Counted from the first letter of the stretch, positions 37,102-46,083 are shown. The stretch is DNA of 64,000 nt from Rehaibacterium terrae (GCF_014202935.1 NZ_JACHHX010000005.1:1-64000); one strand, 5' to 3'. Notes: a model not told the origin generated them from the letters alone. Program-made: numbers and translations.

Positions 37102-37503
37102 TCAGCGCGACTTGAGCGCGTCGCGGATCTCGGTGAGCAGCCTGACCTCGGCGCTGGGCTCGGGCGGCGGCGCGGGCGTGGCTTCCTCCTTGCGCTTGAG
37201 GCGGTTCATGACCTTCACCACCACGAAAATGGCGAAGGCGATGATCACGAAGTCGATCACCGTCTGCAGGAAGGCGCCGTAGCGCAGCAGCACCGGCTCG
37301 CCGCCATCCACGCCCTCGCGCAGGGTGATGGCGAGGTCGCCGAAGTGCACGCCGCCGACCAGCAGGCCGATCAGCGGCATCAACAGGCCGTCCACCAGCG
37401 ACGAGACGATCTTGCCGAACGCGGCGCCGATCACGATGCCGACCGCCAGGTCGACCACGTTGCCGCGCATGGCGAATTCCTTGAACTCCTTCATCAGGCT
37501 CAT
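37102..37503 (-). CDS. mscL: Large-conductance mechanosensitive channel
   Basis: This pentameric inner-membrane channel opens under hypo-osmotic shock. The 133-residue protein starts [20 protein letters not shown] with SD GGGAG. TM1 ([20 protein letters not shown]) and TM2 ([19 protein letters not shown]) are followed by a charged C-terminal helix ([17 protein letters not shown]). The length matches E. coli MscL. The gene is monocistronic with its own terminator. Confidence 0.97.
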   Translation of the reverse strand: MSLMKEFKEFAMRGNVVDLAVGIVIGAAFGKIVSSLVDGLLMPLIGLLVGGVHFGDLAITLREGVDGGEPVLLRYGAFLQTVIDFVIIAFAIFVVVKVMNRLKRKEEATPAPPPEPSAEVRLLTEIRDALKSR

Positions 37504-37656
37504 GGTGCTCCCCTCTCGGATCCGGGCCGGGTTGCCCGTGGGCGGCAATCTACATGGCCGGCACGCGGCGTGACGATGCTCGCTGCGGGAGGGGGTGAGA
37601 CGCGACCGGCCGCCGCGGGGTCTTCCGGGGCACGGCTTATGCCGTCTGCGCAAGCC

Positions 37657-38352
37657 TCAGGCGGCGAAGCCGCCGGCGAACTCGACCAGCCCGTCGATGC
37701 CGGCGCGGAAGCGGTCGCCCGGCCGCAGCGCGGCGACGCCGGCCGGGGTGCCCATGAAGACGAGATCGCCGGCCTTGAGGTCGTACAGCGTCGACAGCGC
37801 CTGGATCACCTCGGCCACGCCGAACACCATCCGGTCCAGCGTCGCCTGCTGGCGCAGCTCGCCGTTGACCTCCAACCACAGCCGCCGCTGTGCGATTGCG
37901 CCGGCCTCGGTTGCCGGCACGATCTCGCTCACCGGCGCGGAGCGGTCGAAGCCCTTGGCGGTGTCCCAGGGCAGGCGCTTGTCCTTGGCGATAGCTTGCA
38001 GGTCGCGGCGGGTCAGATCCAGGCCGACGCCGTAGCCGAACACCAAGTCGAGCGCGGACGCGAGCGGTACCTCGCCGTCGGCGTCGCGGCCCAGCGCGAC
38101 CACCAGTTCCACCTCGTGGTGCAGGTCGGCAGTGCCGCGCGGGAAGGGCATGTCGCCGCCGCCGGGCACCACCGCATCGGCCGGTTTCATGAAGAAGGTG
38201 GGCGTGCCGCGCTCCACGCTGGCGCCCATCTCCTTCGCATGCTCGGCGAAATTGCGGCCCACGCAGTAGATGCGGTGCACCGGAAAGCGTGCGGCGGTGC
38301 CGCGCACGGCAAGGCTGGGGATGGCGGGGGCGGGAAAGAGGTAGCGGCTCAT
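37657..38352 (-). CDS. Fumarylacetoacetate hydrolase-family protein
   Basis: This 231-residue FAH-fold enzyme hydrolyses C-C bonds of acylpyruvates or related diketo acids. The metal-binding motif HHEVELVVALG and FGYGVGLDLTRRDLQ are present, and the C terminus has LKAGDLVFMGTPAGVAALRPGD. The length and order are like fumarylpyruvate hydrolase/YcgM rather than tyrosine-pathway FAH. The physiological substrate is not evident from the neighbours. Confidence 0.87.
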   Translation of the reverse strand: MSRYLFPAPAIPSLAVRGTAARFPVHRIYCVGRNFAEHAKEMGASVERGTPTFFMKPADAVVPGGGDMPFPRGTADLHHEVELVVALGRDADGEVPLASALDLVFGYGVGLDLTRRDLQAIAKDKRLPWDTAKGFDRSAPVSEIVPATEAGAIAQRRLWLEVNGELRQQATLDRMVFGVAEVIQALSTLYDLKAGDLVFMGTPAGVAALRPGDRFRAGIDGLVEFAGGFAA

Positions 38353-38441
38353 CCGTCAGGGCGGGACGGCAGGGCGGGACGGGCGGGGGCGCCCGGGGCG
38401 GCGACCGGTCGAGGCGAGCGCGACCGCGGCAGGACGACGGC

Positions 38442-38717
38442 TCAGCGCGAGGCCAGCGGCGGGTGGTGCTTGCGGACGACGGTGTACTCGCCGTCGATCA
38501 CGCCACCCTCGGCGGCGGCCGGACGGCTGCGGCGGAACAGGGCCCCGCCGATGCGCCAGAGCGCGGCGGCGGCCAGCATCGCCAGCCCGAGGAACAGTCC
38601 GCCGACCACCAGCAGCGCCAGCACGCCGACGCCCACCAGCCCCAGGAACACGCGCAGCAGCGGGTGGCGGGGCTTGCGGAACTCGAAGCGGGTCCAGGTG
38701 GATTGGAATCGCGACAT
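38442..38717 (-). CDS. Small conserved membrane protein, unknown function
   Basis: This is a 91-residue protein starting MSRFQSTWTRFEFRKPRHPL. One long or two short hydrophobic segments lie at about 22-52 (RVFLGLVGVGVLALLVVGGL, then FLGLAMLAAAALW). A basic C-terminal tail (ALFRRSRPAA...DGEYTVVRKHHPPL) follows. An in-frame start 8 codons upstream is possible. The pattern resembles small Xanthomonad membrane proteins, but I cannot name a family. It is divergent from the Rieske gene. Confidence 0.65.
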   Translation of the reverse strand: MSRFQSTWTRFEFRKPRHPLLRVFLGLVGVGVLALLVVGGLFLGLAMLAAAALWRIGGALFRRSRPAAAEGGVIDGEYTVVRKHHPPLASR

Positions 38718-38804
38718 GGCGGCTGACCGGCTGTGGGACAATGGCGCGCCCCGGGTGGGGCGTCGCGCGGACCCCGAATGCTACAGAGTGATGACGAGGC
38801 AGTC

Positions 38805-39146
38805 GTGAGAACTTCGTTAAGCGCCATCGATCAGATTCCGGACGGCGGCGCGACCGAAGTCGAGGCCGAGGTGCAGGGCGTGCCCGAGTCGCTGATCCTG
38901 GTCCGCGAGGGGATGCAGGTGGCGGCCTTCCTCAACATCTGCCCGCATGCCGGCCGCCGGCTGGACTGGGCGCCGGGGCGCTTCCTGATCGACAAGGGGC
39001 GGCTGGTCTGCGCCGCCCATGGCGCGACCTTCGAGCGGATGAGCGGCGAGTGCGTGGCCGGGCCTTGTCGCGGCCAGTCGCTGCGCGCGGTCGCGGTCGA
39101 GGTGCGCGACGGCCAGATCTGGCTGGCCGAGCCGCATGCGCGGTAA
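38805..39146 (+). CDS. Rieske [2Fe-2S] ferredoxin-like protein
   Basis: This is a 113-residue single-domain Rieske protein. The cluster motifs are CPHAGRRLDW and CAAHGATF, the CxH...CxxH arrangement. The GTG at 38805 is preceded by GAGG at five bases; an ATG at 38778 would add nine residues. It lacks membrane helices and resembles the ferredoxin subunits used with oxygenases or small soluble Rieske proteins. No oxygenase gene is adjacent, so its partner is unknown. Confidence 0.85.
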   Translation: MRTSLSAIDQIPDGGATEVEAEVQGVPESLILVREGMQVAAFLNICPHAGRRLDWAPGRFLIDKGRLVCAAHGATFERMSGECVAGPCRGQSLRAVAVEVRDGQIWLAEPHAR

Positions 39147-39211
39147 ACCCGGCCCAGGTCCTGCTGGCAGGGTGTCCGCGCCACATCGCGGCGCAGGCCA
39201 GGCCCGGCGTT

Positions 39212-41068
39212 TCAGAACATCAGATTGACCACCAGCAGCACCACCGCCAGGTAGAGCAGGGTCAACGGCAGGCCGACCCGCAGCAGGTCGCGCGGCCGGT
39301 AGCCGGCCGGGCCGGCGATCACCGACAGCACCGGGTTGGAGGCGCTGAGGAAGTTGTTCGATGCCGACAGCGCGACGATCAGCGCGAACACGGTCGGATT
39401 GCCGCCGACCGCGATGGCGAAGTTGATCGCCATCGGCACCATCACCACGGTGGCGCCGACATGGGTGATGACCAGTGCGAACAGCGTGGTGAGCAGACCG
39501 ACCGCGGCCTCCAGCACCCAGATCGGCCAGTCGCCGCCCAGCCGGGTGAGCACCTGCTGCGACACCCAGGCCGCGGTGCCGGTGGCGTCCATCGCCCAGC
39601 CGAGCGGAATCAGCGAGGCCATCAGGAAGACGGTCTTCCAGTTGATCGCGCTGTAGGCCTCGTCCATGTTCAGCACGCCCAGCACCAGCATGCCGACCGC
39701 GCCGGTCATCAGCGCCACCGGCACCGGCAGCTCGGCCGACAGCGCCAGGCCGAGCGCCACGGCGAACACCAGCAGCGCGTGCCAGAGCTTGTGCGGTCGC
39801 TGCTCCTCCTTGGGGTAGTCGGTGACCACGACGAAGTCGCGGCTCTCGGCGGCGGCGGCCAGGTCCTGCCAGATGCTGTGGAAGACCAGCATGTCGCCGG
39901 CCTTGATCGGCATGTGGCGGATGTCTTCGCGCCAGACCTGGCCGTCGCGGTTGATCGCCAGCAGGCTCAGGCCGAACCGCTTGCGCAACTGCAGCTCGGC
40001 CTGGGTCTTGCCGATATAGCGCGAGGTCGGCGGCACCACCGCCTCGGAGATGCCGGCGCGGCTGGGGTTGAACAGGTCGCCGAAGTGGCGCAGCCGTGGC
40101 GACACGCGCAGCAGGTTGTTCTGCGCGTAGTCGTTGATTTGCTCGCGGGTGCCCATCACGCCGAGCACGCTGCCGACCCAGATCATGGTGTCGGCCGGCG
40201 GCGCCAGCCGCGACTCGTTGCCGCTCTTGATCGCCAGGAACAGTGGCGCGCCCTTCTGTGCCTCGGCCTCGCCCACCGACATGCCGACCAGCGGGCTCTC
40301 GGAGGTGACGGTGAGCTCGAACACATCGCCCTCGATGCCGTAGGCCTGGGCGAAGTAGCTCTCGGTGCGTGCCGGGGTGACGTTCTTGTCCTCGCCGACC
40401 AGCCACTTGCGGCCGACCAGGCGGAAGAACAGCAGGCCGAGCAGCAGCAGGGCGAGGCCGATCGGGATCGGCGCGAACATGGTGAACGGCTGCAACGTGG
40501 CCACGCCCGGCGGCAGGTTGCGGTTGGCCGAGAGCAACAGGTCGTTGAGCATGATCAACGGCGAGTTGCCGACCATGGTCAGGCTGCCGCCCATCACGAT
40601 CGCCACGCCGATCGGCAGCAGCAGGCGCGACAGGGCGATGCCGGTGCGCGCCGACAGGCGTGAGGCGACCGGCAGGAACAGCGCCGCCGCGGAGGGGTTC
40701 TGCATCACCGAGGAGACGCCGCCGGCAATCGCGGAGGTGAGCAGGATCAGCCGCTCCTCCATGCCCCGGGACACGCGCAGCAGCCACACCGCCAGGCGGT
40801 TGAGCGCGCCGGTGCGGTCCAGGCCGGCGCCCAGGATCATCGTGGCGATCACCGAGATGACCGCGTTGCCGGCGAAGCCGTCGAACAGCTGGTCGGCCGG
40901 GACCAGGCCGAGCAGGCCGAGGGCGACCAGGACGATCAGCGCGGTGACGTCGGGCCGCAGCTTCTCCACCATGAACATCACCATGGTGAAGCCCACCAGC
41001 CCGAGCACCAGCATCATCTCGGTGGTGAGCGCCAGGCCGGCGGGGCCGATGTCCAGGCCGATCTCCAT
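39212..41068 (-). CDS. SLC13/DASS-type ion transporter with two RCK_C (TrkA-C) domains
   Basis: This is a 618-residue secondary transporter. Membrane helices flank a central soluble part (about 205-370) with two TrkA-C-like domains (SPLVGMSVGEAEAQKGAPLF and KRFGLSLLAINRDG). The DASS-like motifs SNNFLSASNPVLSVIAGPAG and TMVGNSPLIMLNDLLL mark the two substrate hairpins. Similar proteins carry sulfate, tricarboxylates or other anions; the substrate is not predictable. It stands alone between the Rieske gene and trmB. Confidence 0.85.
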   Translation of the reverse strand: MEIGLDIGPAGLALTTEMMLVLGLVGFTMVMFMVEKLRPDVTALIVLVALGLLGLVPADQLFDGFAGNAVISVIATMILGAGLDRTGALNRLAVWLLRVSRGMEERLILLTSAIAGGVSSVMQNPSAAALFLPVASRLSARTGIALSRLLLPIGVAIVMGGSLTMVGNSPLIMLNDLLLSANRNLPPGVATLQPFTMFAPIPIGLALLLLGLLFFRLVGRKWLVGEDKNVTPARTESYFAQAYGIEGDVFELTVTSESPLVGMSVGEAEAQKGAPLFLAIKSGNESRLAPPADTMIWVGSVLGVMGTREQINDYAQNNLLRVSPRLRHFGDLFNPSRAGISEAVVPPTSRYIGKTQAELQLRKRFGLSLLAINRDGQVWREDIRHMPIKAGDMLVFHSIWQDLAAAAESRDFVVVTDYPKEEQRPHKLWHALLVFAVALGLALSAELPVPVALMTGAVGMLVLGVLNMDEAYSAINWKTVFLMASLIPLGWAMDATGTAAWVSQQVLTRLGGDWPIWVLEAAVGLLTTLFALVITHVGATVVMVPMAINFAIAVGGNPTVFALIVALSASNNFLSASNPVLSVIAGPAGYRPRDLLRVGLPLTLLYLAVVLLVVNLMF

Positions 41069-41104
41069 GGCGTTGCCGCGCGTGCCTCCCCCGGTTCGGT
41101 TGCG

Positions 41105-41839
41105 TCAGATGCGGTCGTAGAGCAGATCCCACACCCCGTGGCCCAGCCGCAGCCCGCGCGCCTCGAAGTGGGTCTGCGGACGCCACGGCGGCCGCGGCAG
41201 GTGGCCGCCCGGGCCGGCCCGGTTGCGCAGGCGCGGCTCGGCGTCGAGCACCTCCCACATGTGCCGGGCATAGTCGGCCCAGTCGGTCGCCAGGTGCAAC
41301 AGCCCGCCCGGACGCAGCCGTTCTGCCAGCAGCGCGGCGAACCCGGGCTGAATCAGCCGGCGCTTGTGGTGGCGCTTCTTGTGCCACGGGTCGGGGAAAT
41401 AAATGCGGATCTCGTCGAGGCTGCCGGGCGCGATCTCCTGGCCGAGCACCTCGACCGCGTCGTGGCAGTACACGCGCACGTTGTGCAGGTCGGCTTCGGC
41501 CAGCGCGTTGAGCAGGCGGCCCACGCCGGGGCGGTGCACCTCGACGCCGATGAAGTCGCGCGCCGGCTCGTGCTCGGCGGCATGGCGCAGCGCCTCGCCG
41601 TTGCCGAAGCCGATTTCCAGCACCCGCTCGGCGTGGCGGCCGAAGACGGCGTCGAAGTCGCGCGGCCGGCCGGTGTAGTCGAGCCCGTAGCGCGACCAGT
41701 GCGTCGCGAAGGCGCGCTCCTGCGCCCCGGTCAGCCGACCCTGGCGCAGCACGAAGCTGCGTACCTGGCGGCGGCCGGGTTCGCCGGTGAAGGGCTTCTT
41801 CGGGCCGTCGGGCGGGGTGCTGGACTCGTCGGCGGACAT
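41105..41839 (-). CDS. trmB: tRNA (guanine-N7-)-methyltransferase
   Basis: TrmB methylates G46 in the tRNA variable loop. The 244-residue protein has [15 protein letters not shown]-binding [17 protein letters not shown], and the catalytic [20 protein letters not shown]. The C-terminal [17 protein letters not shown] matches. It follows thiG by 14 bp on the same strand, the usual thiG-trmB pairing in this order. Confidence 0.96.
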   Translation of the reverse strand: MSADESSTPPDGPKKPFTGEPGRRQVRSFVLRQGRLTGAQERAFATHWSRYGLDYTGRPRDFDAVFGRHAERVLEIGFGNGEALRHAAEHEPARDFIGVEVHRPGVGRLLNALAEADLHNVRVYCHDAVEVLGQEIAPGSLDEIRIYFPDPWHKKRHHKRRLIQPGFAALLAERLRPGGLLHLATDWADYARHMWEVLDAEPRLRNRAGPGGHLPRPPWRPQTHFEARGLRLGHGVWDLLYDRI

Positions 41840-41853
41840 CCGTGTCGTCCGCC

Positions 41854-42648
41854 TCAGAAGAAGGTGCCGTCGAGCGGCGACGAGGCGCTGGCGTGGCGCT
41901 TGCGCGGAATGCGGCCGGCGAGGAAGGCCTCGCGGCCGGCCTCGACCGCCTTCTTCATCGCGCTCGCCATCAGCACCGGGTGCTTCGCCCCGGCGATGGC
42001 GGTGTTCATCAGCACGCCGTCGCAGCCCAGCTCCATCGCGATGGCGGCGTCCGAAGCGGTGCCGACGCCGGCGTCGACCAGGATCGGCACCTTGGCGTTC
42101 TCGACGATCTCCAGCAGGTTCCACTTGTTCTGGATGCCCAGGCCCGAACCGATCGGCGCGGCCAGCGGCATCACTGCCACACAGCCGATCTCTTCCAGCC
42201 GCTTGGCGACGATCGGATCGTCCGAGGTGTAGACCATCACCTGGAAACCCTCGGCCACCAGCGTCTCGGCGGCCTTGAGCGTCTGCACCACGTCCGGGAA
42301 CAGGGTCTTGGGGTCGCCCAGCACCTCCAGCTTCACCAGCGCATGGCCGTCGAGCAGCTCGCGCGCCAGCCGGCAGGTGCGCACCGCGTCCTCGGCGCTG
42401 TAGCAGCCGGCGGTATTGGGCAGCAGGGTGTATTTCGACGGCGGCAGGACGTCGAGCAGGCTGGGCTGGTCCTTGTCCTGGCCGATGTTGGTGCGGCGGA
42501 TGGCGACGGTGACGATCTCGGCGCCGGCGGCCTCGGTGGCCAGGCGGGTTTCCTCGAAATCCTTGAACTTGCCGGTGCCGGTGAGCAGGCGAGAACGGTA
42601 AGTCTTGCCGGCGATCACCAGCGGGTCGTGCGGGGCGTTCTGATTCAT
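41854..42648 (-). CDS. thiG: Thiazole synthase
   Basis: ThiG forms the thiazole phosphate of thiamine from DXP, ThiS-thiocarboxylate and dehydroglycine. It is 264 residues from [37 protein letters not shown], the Schiff-base lysine in [18 protein letters not shown], and [20 protein letters not shown] are present. The frame runs on upstream through the riboswitch region but that part is not coding. In relatives thiS lies directly upstream; here thiS is 3.1 kb away beyond an inserted plus-strand module. Confidence 0.97.
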   Translation of the reverse strand: MNQNAPHDPLVIAGKTYRSRLLTGTGKFKDFEETRLATEAAGAEIVTVAIRRTNIGQDKDQPSLLDVLPPSKYTLLPNTAGCYSAEDAVRTCRLARELLDGHALVKLEVLGDPKTLFPDVVQTLKAAETLVAEGFQVMVYTSDDPIVAKRLEEIGCVAVMPLAAPIGSGLGIQNKWNLLEIVENAKVPILVDAGVGTASDAAIAMELGCDGVLMNTAIAGAKHPVLMASAMKKAVEAGREAFLAGRIPRKRHASASSPLDGTFF

Positions 42649-42737
42649 GTTTGTGCAGCGCGGGGCAGGCGTCCATGGTACCAGCGCCGCCCATCCGCTG
42701 CCCACGCGCCGTTCGTCGGCAACGGACGATCCCGCGC

Positions 42738-42766
42738 TTGTGGCGATGGCCGGGCTGGCGTTGTAT
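42738..42766 (+). promoter_or_regulatory. Possible promoter for the triple-riboswitch transcript
   Basis: TTGTGG (42738-42743) and TTGTAT (42761-42766), 17 bp apart, lie about 20 bp before the first aptamer. This is the only plausible sigma-70-like pair seen in the 140 bp before it. The match is weak. Confidence 0.3.
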
Positions 42767-42786
42767 TCGCGTCTACCTGAAGCGGG

Positions 42787-42867
42787 TGGTTCCGACAAAG
42801 GGCAAGGCCGCAACGGCCGCGCAAAGCCACGGGCCGGGAGCGATCCCGACGGCCGGGCTGCCTGAAC
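42787..42867 (+). promoter_or_regulatory. Cyclic-di-GMP-I (GEMM) riboswitch, copy 1
   Basis: The strand reads GACAAAGGGCAA, then a GGCCG-CAA-CGGCC hairpin, then the conserved GCGCAAAGCCAC (GCAAAGCC at 42821-42828). A GGGCCGGGA/TCCCGACGGCC stem and the closing GGGCTGCCTG follow. This is the GEMM-I consensus order (GGCAA-P2-GCAAAGCC-P3-GGGYTRCC). It is the first of three tandem copies before the secreted-protein gene. Confidence 0.88.
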
Positions 42868-42897
42868 CCTCACCAAGGTGGCGCGGCGTCCCCGCGC

Positions 42898-42992
42898 GGT
42901 CGACAAGGCACACCCGGCGCGAGCCGGGGCCGCAAAGCCAAGGGTCCTGGAATCCGATGTCCCCCTGTTCCCAGGACAGCCCGGCTCCCGAA
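42898..42992 (+). promoter_or_regulatory. Cyclic-di-GMP-I (GEMM) riboswitch, copy 2
   Basis: GACAAGGCACA is followed by CCCGGC-GCGA-GCCGGG, a perfect stem with a GNRA tetraloop. CCGCAAAGCCAAGGG (GCAAAGCC at 42932-42939), a GTCCTGG/CCAGGAC stem and AGCCCGGCTCCCG follow. An AATCCG...CGGATT hairpin enclosing GAGACGC/GCGTCTC lies just after it (42991-43020) and may be its expression platform. Confidence 0.9.
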
Positions 42993-43024
42993 TCCGCCGG
43001 AGACGCGCGCGTCTCGGATTAGGT

Positions 43025-43112
43025 CTCGTCAAGAGCACACCCGGCGTGAGCCGGGGCCGCAAAGCCGACGGATGCTCCCCGACCCCCGGGGGGGATGGCC
43101 GGGCTGCCGAGC
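43025..43112 (+). promoter_or_regulatory. Cyclic-di-GMP-I (GEMM) riboswitch, copy 3
   Basis: GTCAAGAGCACA is followed by CCCGGC-GTGA-GCCGGG (GNRA tetraloop). GCCGCAAAGCCGACGG (GCAAAGCC at 43059-43066), a variable P3 with CCCCC/GGGGG, and GGCCGGGCTGCCGAG complete the aptamer. It ends 66 bp before the ATG of the secreted-protein gene. Confidence 0.9.
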
Positions 43113-43151
43113 GTGGAACAGGGGTTCCGGGGCGGCACAAACCACGCACCC

Positions 43152-43171
43152 GGACTCCGCGTAAGGAGTCC
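43152..43171 (+). promoter_or_regulatory. Shine-Dalgarno-sequestering hairpin
   Basis: GGACTCC (43152-43158) pairs with GGAGTCC (43165-43171) around a 6-nt loop. The right arm contains GGAG of the Shine-Dalgarno AAGGAG, 10 nt before the ATG at 43179. It is placed to act as the translational expression platform of the upstream aptamers (inference). Confidence 0.6.
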
Positions 43172-43178
43172 TGAGACC

Positions 43179-45626
43179 ATGAAACTTCCCAAACTGACCC
43201 ATGGGGCGCTGGCGGCCGCATTGGCCGTGTTCGCACTGGGCACGGGCAGCGCGTACGCCACCCATGTGGATCCCATTCTCGTGGCCGGCAATCCCAACTG
43301 CCCCAGCCAGGGCTTCGGGATCGGCTTCAAGCCCCAGCCCGAGCCGCCACCGGCCGGCACCTACACCATCCCGGGCACCAGCCACACTCTCACCATCACC
43401 TACGTCAGCACCTCGTCGGGCCAGACCTTCGACTGGACCTCGACGCTCGGCATGGACGCGGTGATCGTCAAGGGCGGCCCCAACGCCAACCTCTACGTCT
43501 ACAACCCGCCGGCGGCCAGCCTGGGCGACACCGGGCTGCATGCGCCGGTGAACCCGAACGGACAGTACGCTGGCGTCAGCCACATCGAGTTCTGTCTCGG
43601 TGAGGAACTCGAGCCCAACATCGTCGCCGACAAGCAGATGAGCGGCGAATGGGAGCGCGAGTGGACCTGGGAGCTCGAGAAGACGGTCAGTCCGAACGTG
43701 CTCGACCTGTTCGTCGGCGACAGCCACCAGGTCAAGTACACCATCACGACCAGCGCCGAGGCGGCGGTGACCTATCGCCTGAGCGGCACCATCGTGGTGA
43801 CCGACAGCACCACGCCCAGCCAGGTGCAGAGCTTCGCGGCCTTCGCCGACGTGCTGACCCTGTACGACGCCGCCGACAACGTCGTGGCCACGCTGGACAC
43901 CACCGGCGGGTCGGCGCTCGACCAGAAGTTCGCCGCCGCGCACAGCGGCTGCGACCAGCTCAGCATCTCGGGCACGCAGATCTTCAGCTGTTCGTTCGCA
44001 CTGGAGCTGACCGAGGCCGATATCGCCAACCTGGCCGACGTCCGTCGTGCCGCGAACGAGGCGGTGGTCGAGTTCAACTTCCCGAGCGGCGTCCTGGGCG
44101 CGAGCGACACGGCCGAGTACACGTTCAATGCCAGCCCGGACATCGAGATCGACGAGCAGCTGAACGTCGTCGATCCGGATCTGCCGGCGCTGAACCACGT
44201 GGCCAATGCCCCGGCCGGCAGCGAAGTCTCGGCGAACGCGACCTACACCTGCGACGCAGGCGACCGCCGCGTGACCAACACCGCGACCGGTACCGCCAAC
44301 GACAGCGGCGACGAGGTCAGCGACAGCGCGCACGTCGACATCTACTGCCGCGAGGTCAGCATCGAGAAGACCGCCGATGCCAAGTTCGACCGCACCTACC
44401 GCTGGGAGGCCGACAAGTTCGTGCTCATCTCGGCCGCCAAGTTCGCCGAGCTGGATGCCGAGTACGCCGACACCTGCGAGCTGATCGAGGGCGGCGACCA
44501 CGACGGCAAGTACAAGTGCGAGAAGAGCCTGGTCACGCTGGGCAACAGCCAGACCCTGGGCGTCGAGTACCTGGTGGAGGTCGAGCCGTTCATCGACTTC
44601 GACGACAACTACCGGATCACCGGCAACATCGTCATCAGCTGGCCGCAGGCGCAGCATGGCGGTGCGGGCCCGGATCTGCTGCTGCCGCCGAGCGACGTGA
44701 TCACCTTCCTGGGCGGCGCGACGGTGAATCCGAGCGTGAACTGCGGCGACCCGGTGCTCGACGCGGGCATCTTCACCCGGACCTGCAGCTACGAGTACCA
44801 GAGCGACACCGTGCCGGCGCTGAGCGGCCAGAACGCCGCCACCGTGACGCGCAACGTGAAGTGCTACAACGATCAGGGTGTGGCCAGCAACTGCGGCACG
44901 CAGGCCATCGGCCCGGCGACGGCGAACTTCACCTTCGCGCTGGACGGCACCACCAACGCCTGCGTCGAGGTCGTGGATTACTTCAACAACGACCTGGTGG
45001 GCGACGTGATCGACGCCAACGTCTGTGCGGCCAGCTCCTTCGTGGTGAGCCTGTACAGCGTCAGCGCCAACGATGTCGACGACTACGCGGTGAGGGACGA
45101 AGAGAATTGCCTGTGGACCGTGCCCAACATCGTCATCCTGTTCAGCAAGGACAGCGACGACGAGTGGGTGTCCAGCCAGGCGGACATCGACGTCTCCGTG
45201 CCGAGCCTGTGCCAGACCGGTTGCACGCTCACCCCAGGCTACTGGAAGACGCACTCGGTCTACGGGCCGGCGCCGTACGACGCCACCTGGGCGCTGATCG
45301 GCGAGGACACGCCATTCTTCCTGTCCGGCCAGACCTGGTACCAGGTGCTGTGGACGCCGCCGACGGGTGGCAACGCCTACTACATCCTGGCGCACGCCTA
45401 CATCGCGGCCACGTTGAACACGCTCAACCTGAGCAACCCGGCGATACTCTCGGGCGACCAGCTGGCCGCGTACAACTTCGCGACCTCGGTGTTGAGCAGC
45501 AATACGCCTGCCCAGATCGGCGCGCTGCGCGGCAACAGCGCGCTGCGCAACCAGATCATCGCGGCCGCCGGCGTGCTCGACGCCTGGAACAACGGCATCA
45601 CCGGCCCCGGCCACTGCGACGAATGA
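43179..45626 (+). CDS. Large secreted protein with C-terminal GYWKTH domain, c-di-GMP-controlled
   Basis: This 815-residue protein has a Sec signal ([20 protein letters not shown], then GTGSAYA). The mature chain is acidic and beta-rich, with several Ig-like or DUF11-like modules. Two parts share a W-x-LEKTVSPN / Y-x-W-x-ADKF pattern (about 160 and 400), each followed by VxYTI or VEYLVEV strands. Paired cysteines are scattered through the chain. The C-terminal ~135 residues begin [20 protein letters not shown] and contain aromatic and Asn-rich helices. No sortase, PEP-CTERM or membrane anchor is visible. Three c-di-GMP riboswitches precede it and a terminator follows, so it is a one-gene unit. 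A matrix or surface role is inferred. I do not recognise a named family for the whole protein. Confidence 0.8.
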   Translation: MKLPKLTHGALAAALAVFALGTGSAYATHVDPILVAGNPNCPSQGFGIGFKPQPEPPPAGTYTIPGTSHTLTITYVSTSSGQTFDWTSTLGMDAVIVKGGPNANLYVYNPPAASLGDTGLHAPVNPNGQYAGVSHIEFCLGEELEPNIVADKQMSGEWEREWTWELEKTVSPNVLDLFVGDSHQVKYTITTSAEAAVTYRLSGTIVVTDSTTPSQVQSFAAFADVLTLYDAADNVVATLDTTGGSALDQKFAAAHSGCDQLSISGTQIFSCSFALELTEADIANLADVRRAANEAVVEFNFPSGVLGASDTAEYTFNASPDIEIDEQLNVVDPDLPALNHVANAPAGSEVSANATYTCDAGDRRVTNTATGTANDSGDEVSDSAHVDIYCREVSIEKTADAKFDRTYRWEADKFVLISAAKFAELDAEYADTCELIEGGDHDGKYKCEKSLVTLGNSQTLGVEYLVEVEPFIDFDDNYRITGNIVISWPQAQHGGAGPDLLLPPSDVITFLGGATVNPSVNCGDPVLDAGIFTRTCSYEYQSDTVPALSGQNAATVTRNVKCYNDQGVASNCGTQAIGPATANFTFALDGTTNACVEVVDYFNNDLVGDVIDANVCAASSFVVSLYSVSANDVDDYAVRDEENCLWTVPNIVILFSKDSDDEWVSSQADIDVSVPSLCQTGCTLTPGYWKTHSVYGPAPYDATWALIGEDTPFFLSGQTWYQVLWTPPTGGNAYYILAHAYIAATLNTLNLSNPAILSGDQLAAYNFATSVLSSNTPAQIGALRGNSALRNQIIAAAGVLDAWNNGITGPGHCDE

Positions 45627-45667
45627 CATCCTGTTGACTTTGCGCACGTGACCACGTGTGCCCCCAG

Positions 45668-45698
45668 CCCCGGCGACGCCAGTCGCCGGGGTTTTTTT
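45668..45698 (+). terminator. Intrinsic terminator of the secreted-protein gene
   Basis: CCCCGGCGAC (45668-45677) and GTCGCCGGGG (45682-45691) form a perfect 10-bp stem with a GCCA loop, followed by seven T. Confidence 0.95.
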
Positions 45699-45743
45699 CG
45701 TGTGGTGCCGTGCGCTTTCTGCCGGCGCCCCTGCCAGGCCGCC

Positions 45744-45944
45744 TCACCCGCCGCCGATGGCGTGCACGATCTCCACCCGGTCGCCGTCGGCGAGGCGGTG
45801 CTCGGCGTGGCGGCTGCGCGGGACGATCTCGCGGTTGACCTCGACCGCGACGCGGCGCTCGGCCAGGCCTTCGCTGGCCAGCAGTTCGGCGATGGTGGGG
45901 GCGGCGGGCCATTCGCGCGCCTGGCCGTTGAGGACGATCTGCAT
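45744..45944 (-). CDS. thiS: Sulfur carrier protein ThiS
   Basis: ThiS carries sulfur as a C-terminal thiocarboxylate for thiazole synthesis by ThiG. The 66-residue ubiquitin-like protein runs from [20 protein letters not shown] to HAIGGG, ending in the required Gly-Gly pair. An upstream frame extension of 34 codons overlaps the tRNA and is not coding. It is separated from thiG by the c-di-GMP/secreted-protein module, and the terminator of that module lies 46 bp from its stop. No TPP riboswitch was seen upstream. Confidence 0.92.
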   Translation of the reverse strand: MQIVLNGQAREWPAAPTIAELLASEGLAERRVAVEVNREIVPRSRHAEHRLADGDRVEIVHAIGGG

Positions 45945-45970
45945 GGGGTTCCTGCCGGTGCTGCGCCGCG

Positions 45971-46000
45971 TTGCGCGGCCCCTGGCCCGCTGGGCATAAT
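45971..46000 (+). promoter_or_regulatory. Promoter of tRNA-Gly
   Basis: TTGCGC (45971-45976) and CATAAT (45995-46000), 18 bp apart, end nine bases before the mature tRNA 5' end. Confidence 0.65.
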
Positions 46001-46009
46001 CGCCGCATC

Positions 46010-46083
46010 GCGGGTGTCGTCTAATGGTAAGACAACAGCTTCCCAAGCTGTGAACGTGGGTTCGATTCCCATCACCCGCTCCA
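46010..46083 (+). tRNA. tRNA-Gly (anticodon CCC)
   Basis: The 74-nt gene has an acceptor stem GCGGGTG/CACCCGC and a D arm GTC-TAATGGTAA-GAC. The anticodon stem ACAGC/GCTGT has loop TTCCCAA (anticodon CCC, reading GGG). The T arm is GTGGG-TTCGATT-CCCAT, and CCA is encoded. A hairpin terminator follows at 46091. Confidence 0.97.

Noticed and set aside
45945-46009. TPP riboswitch upstream of thiS
   Set aside because: No CTGAGA-type thi-box element is present; the 65-bp gap holds only the tRNA promoter.
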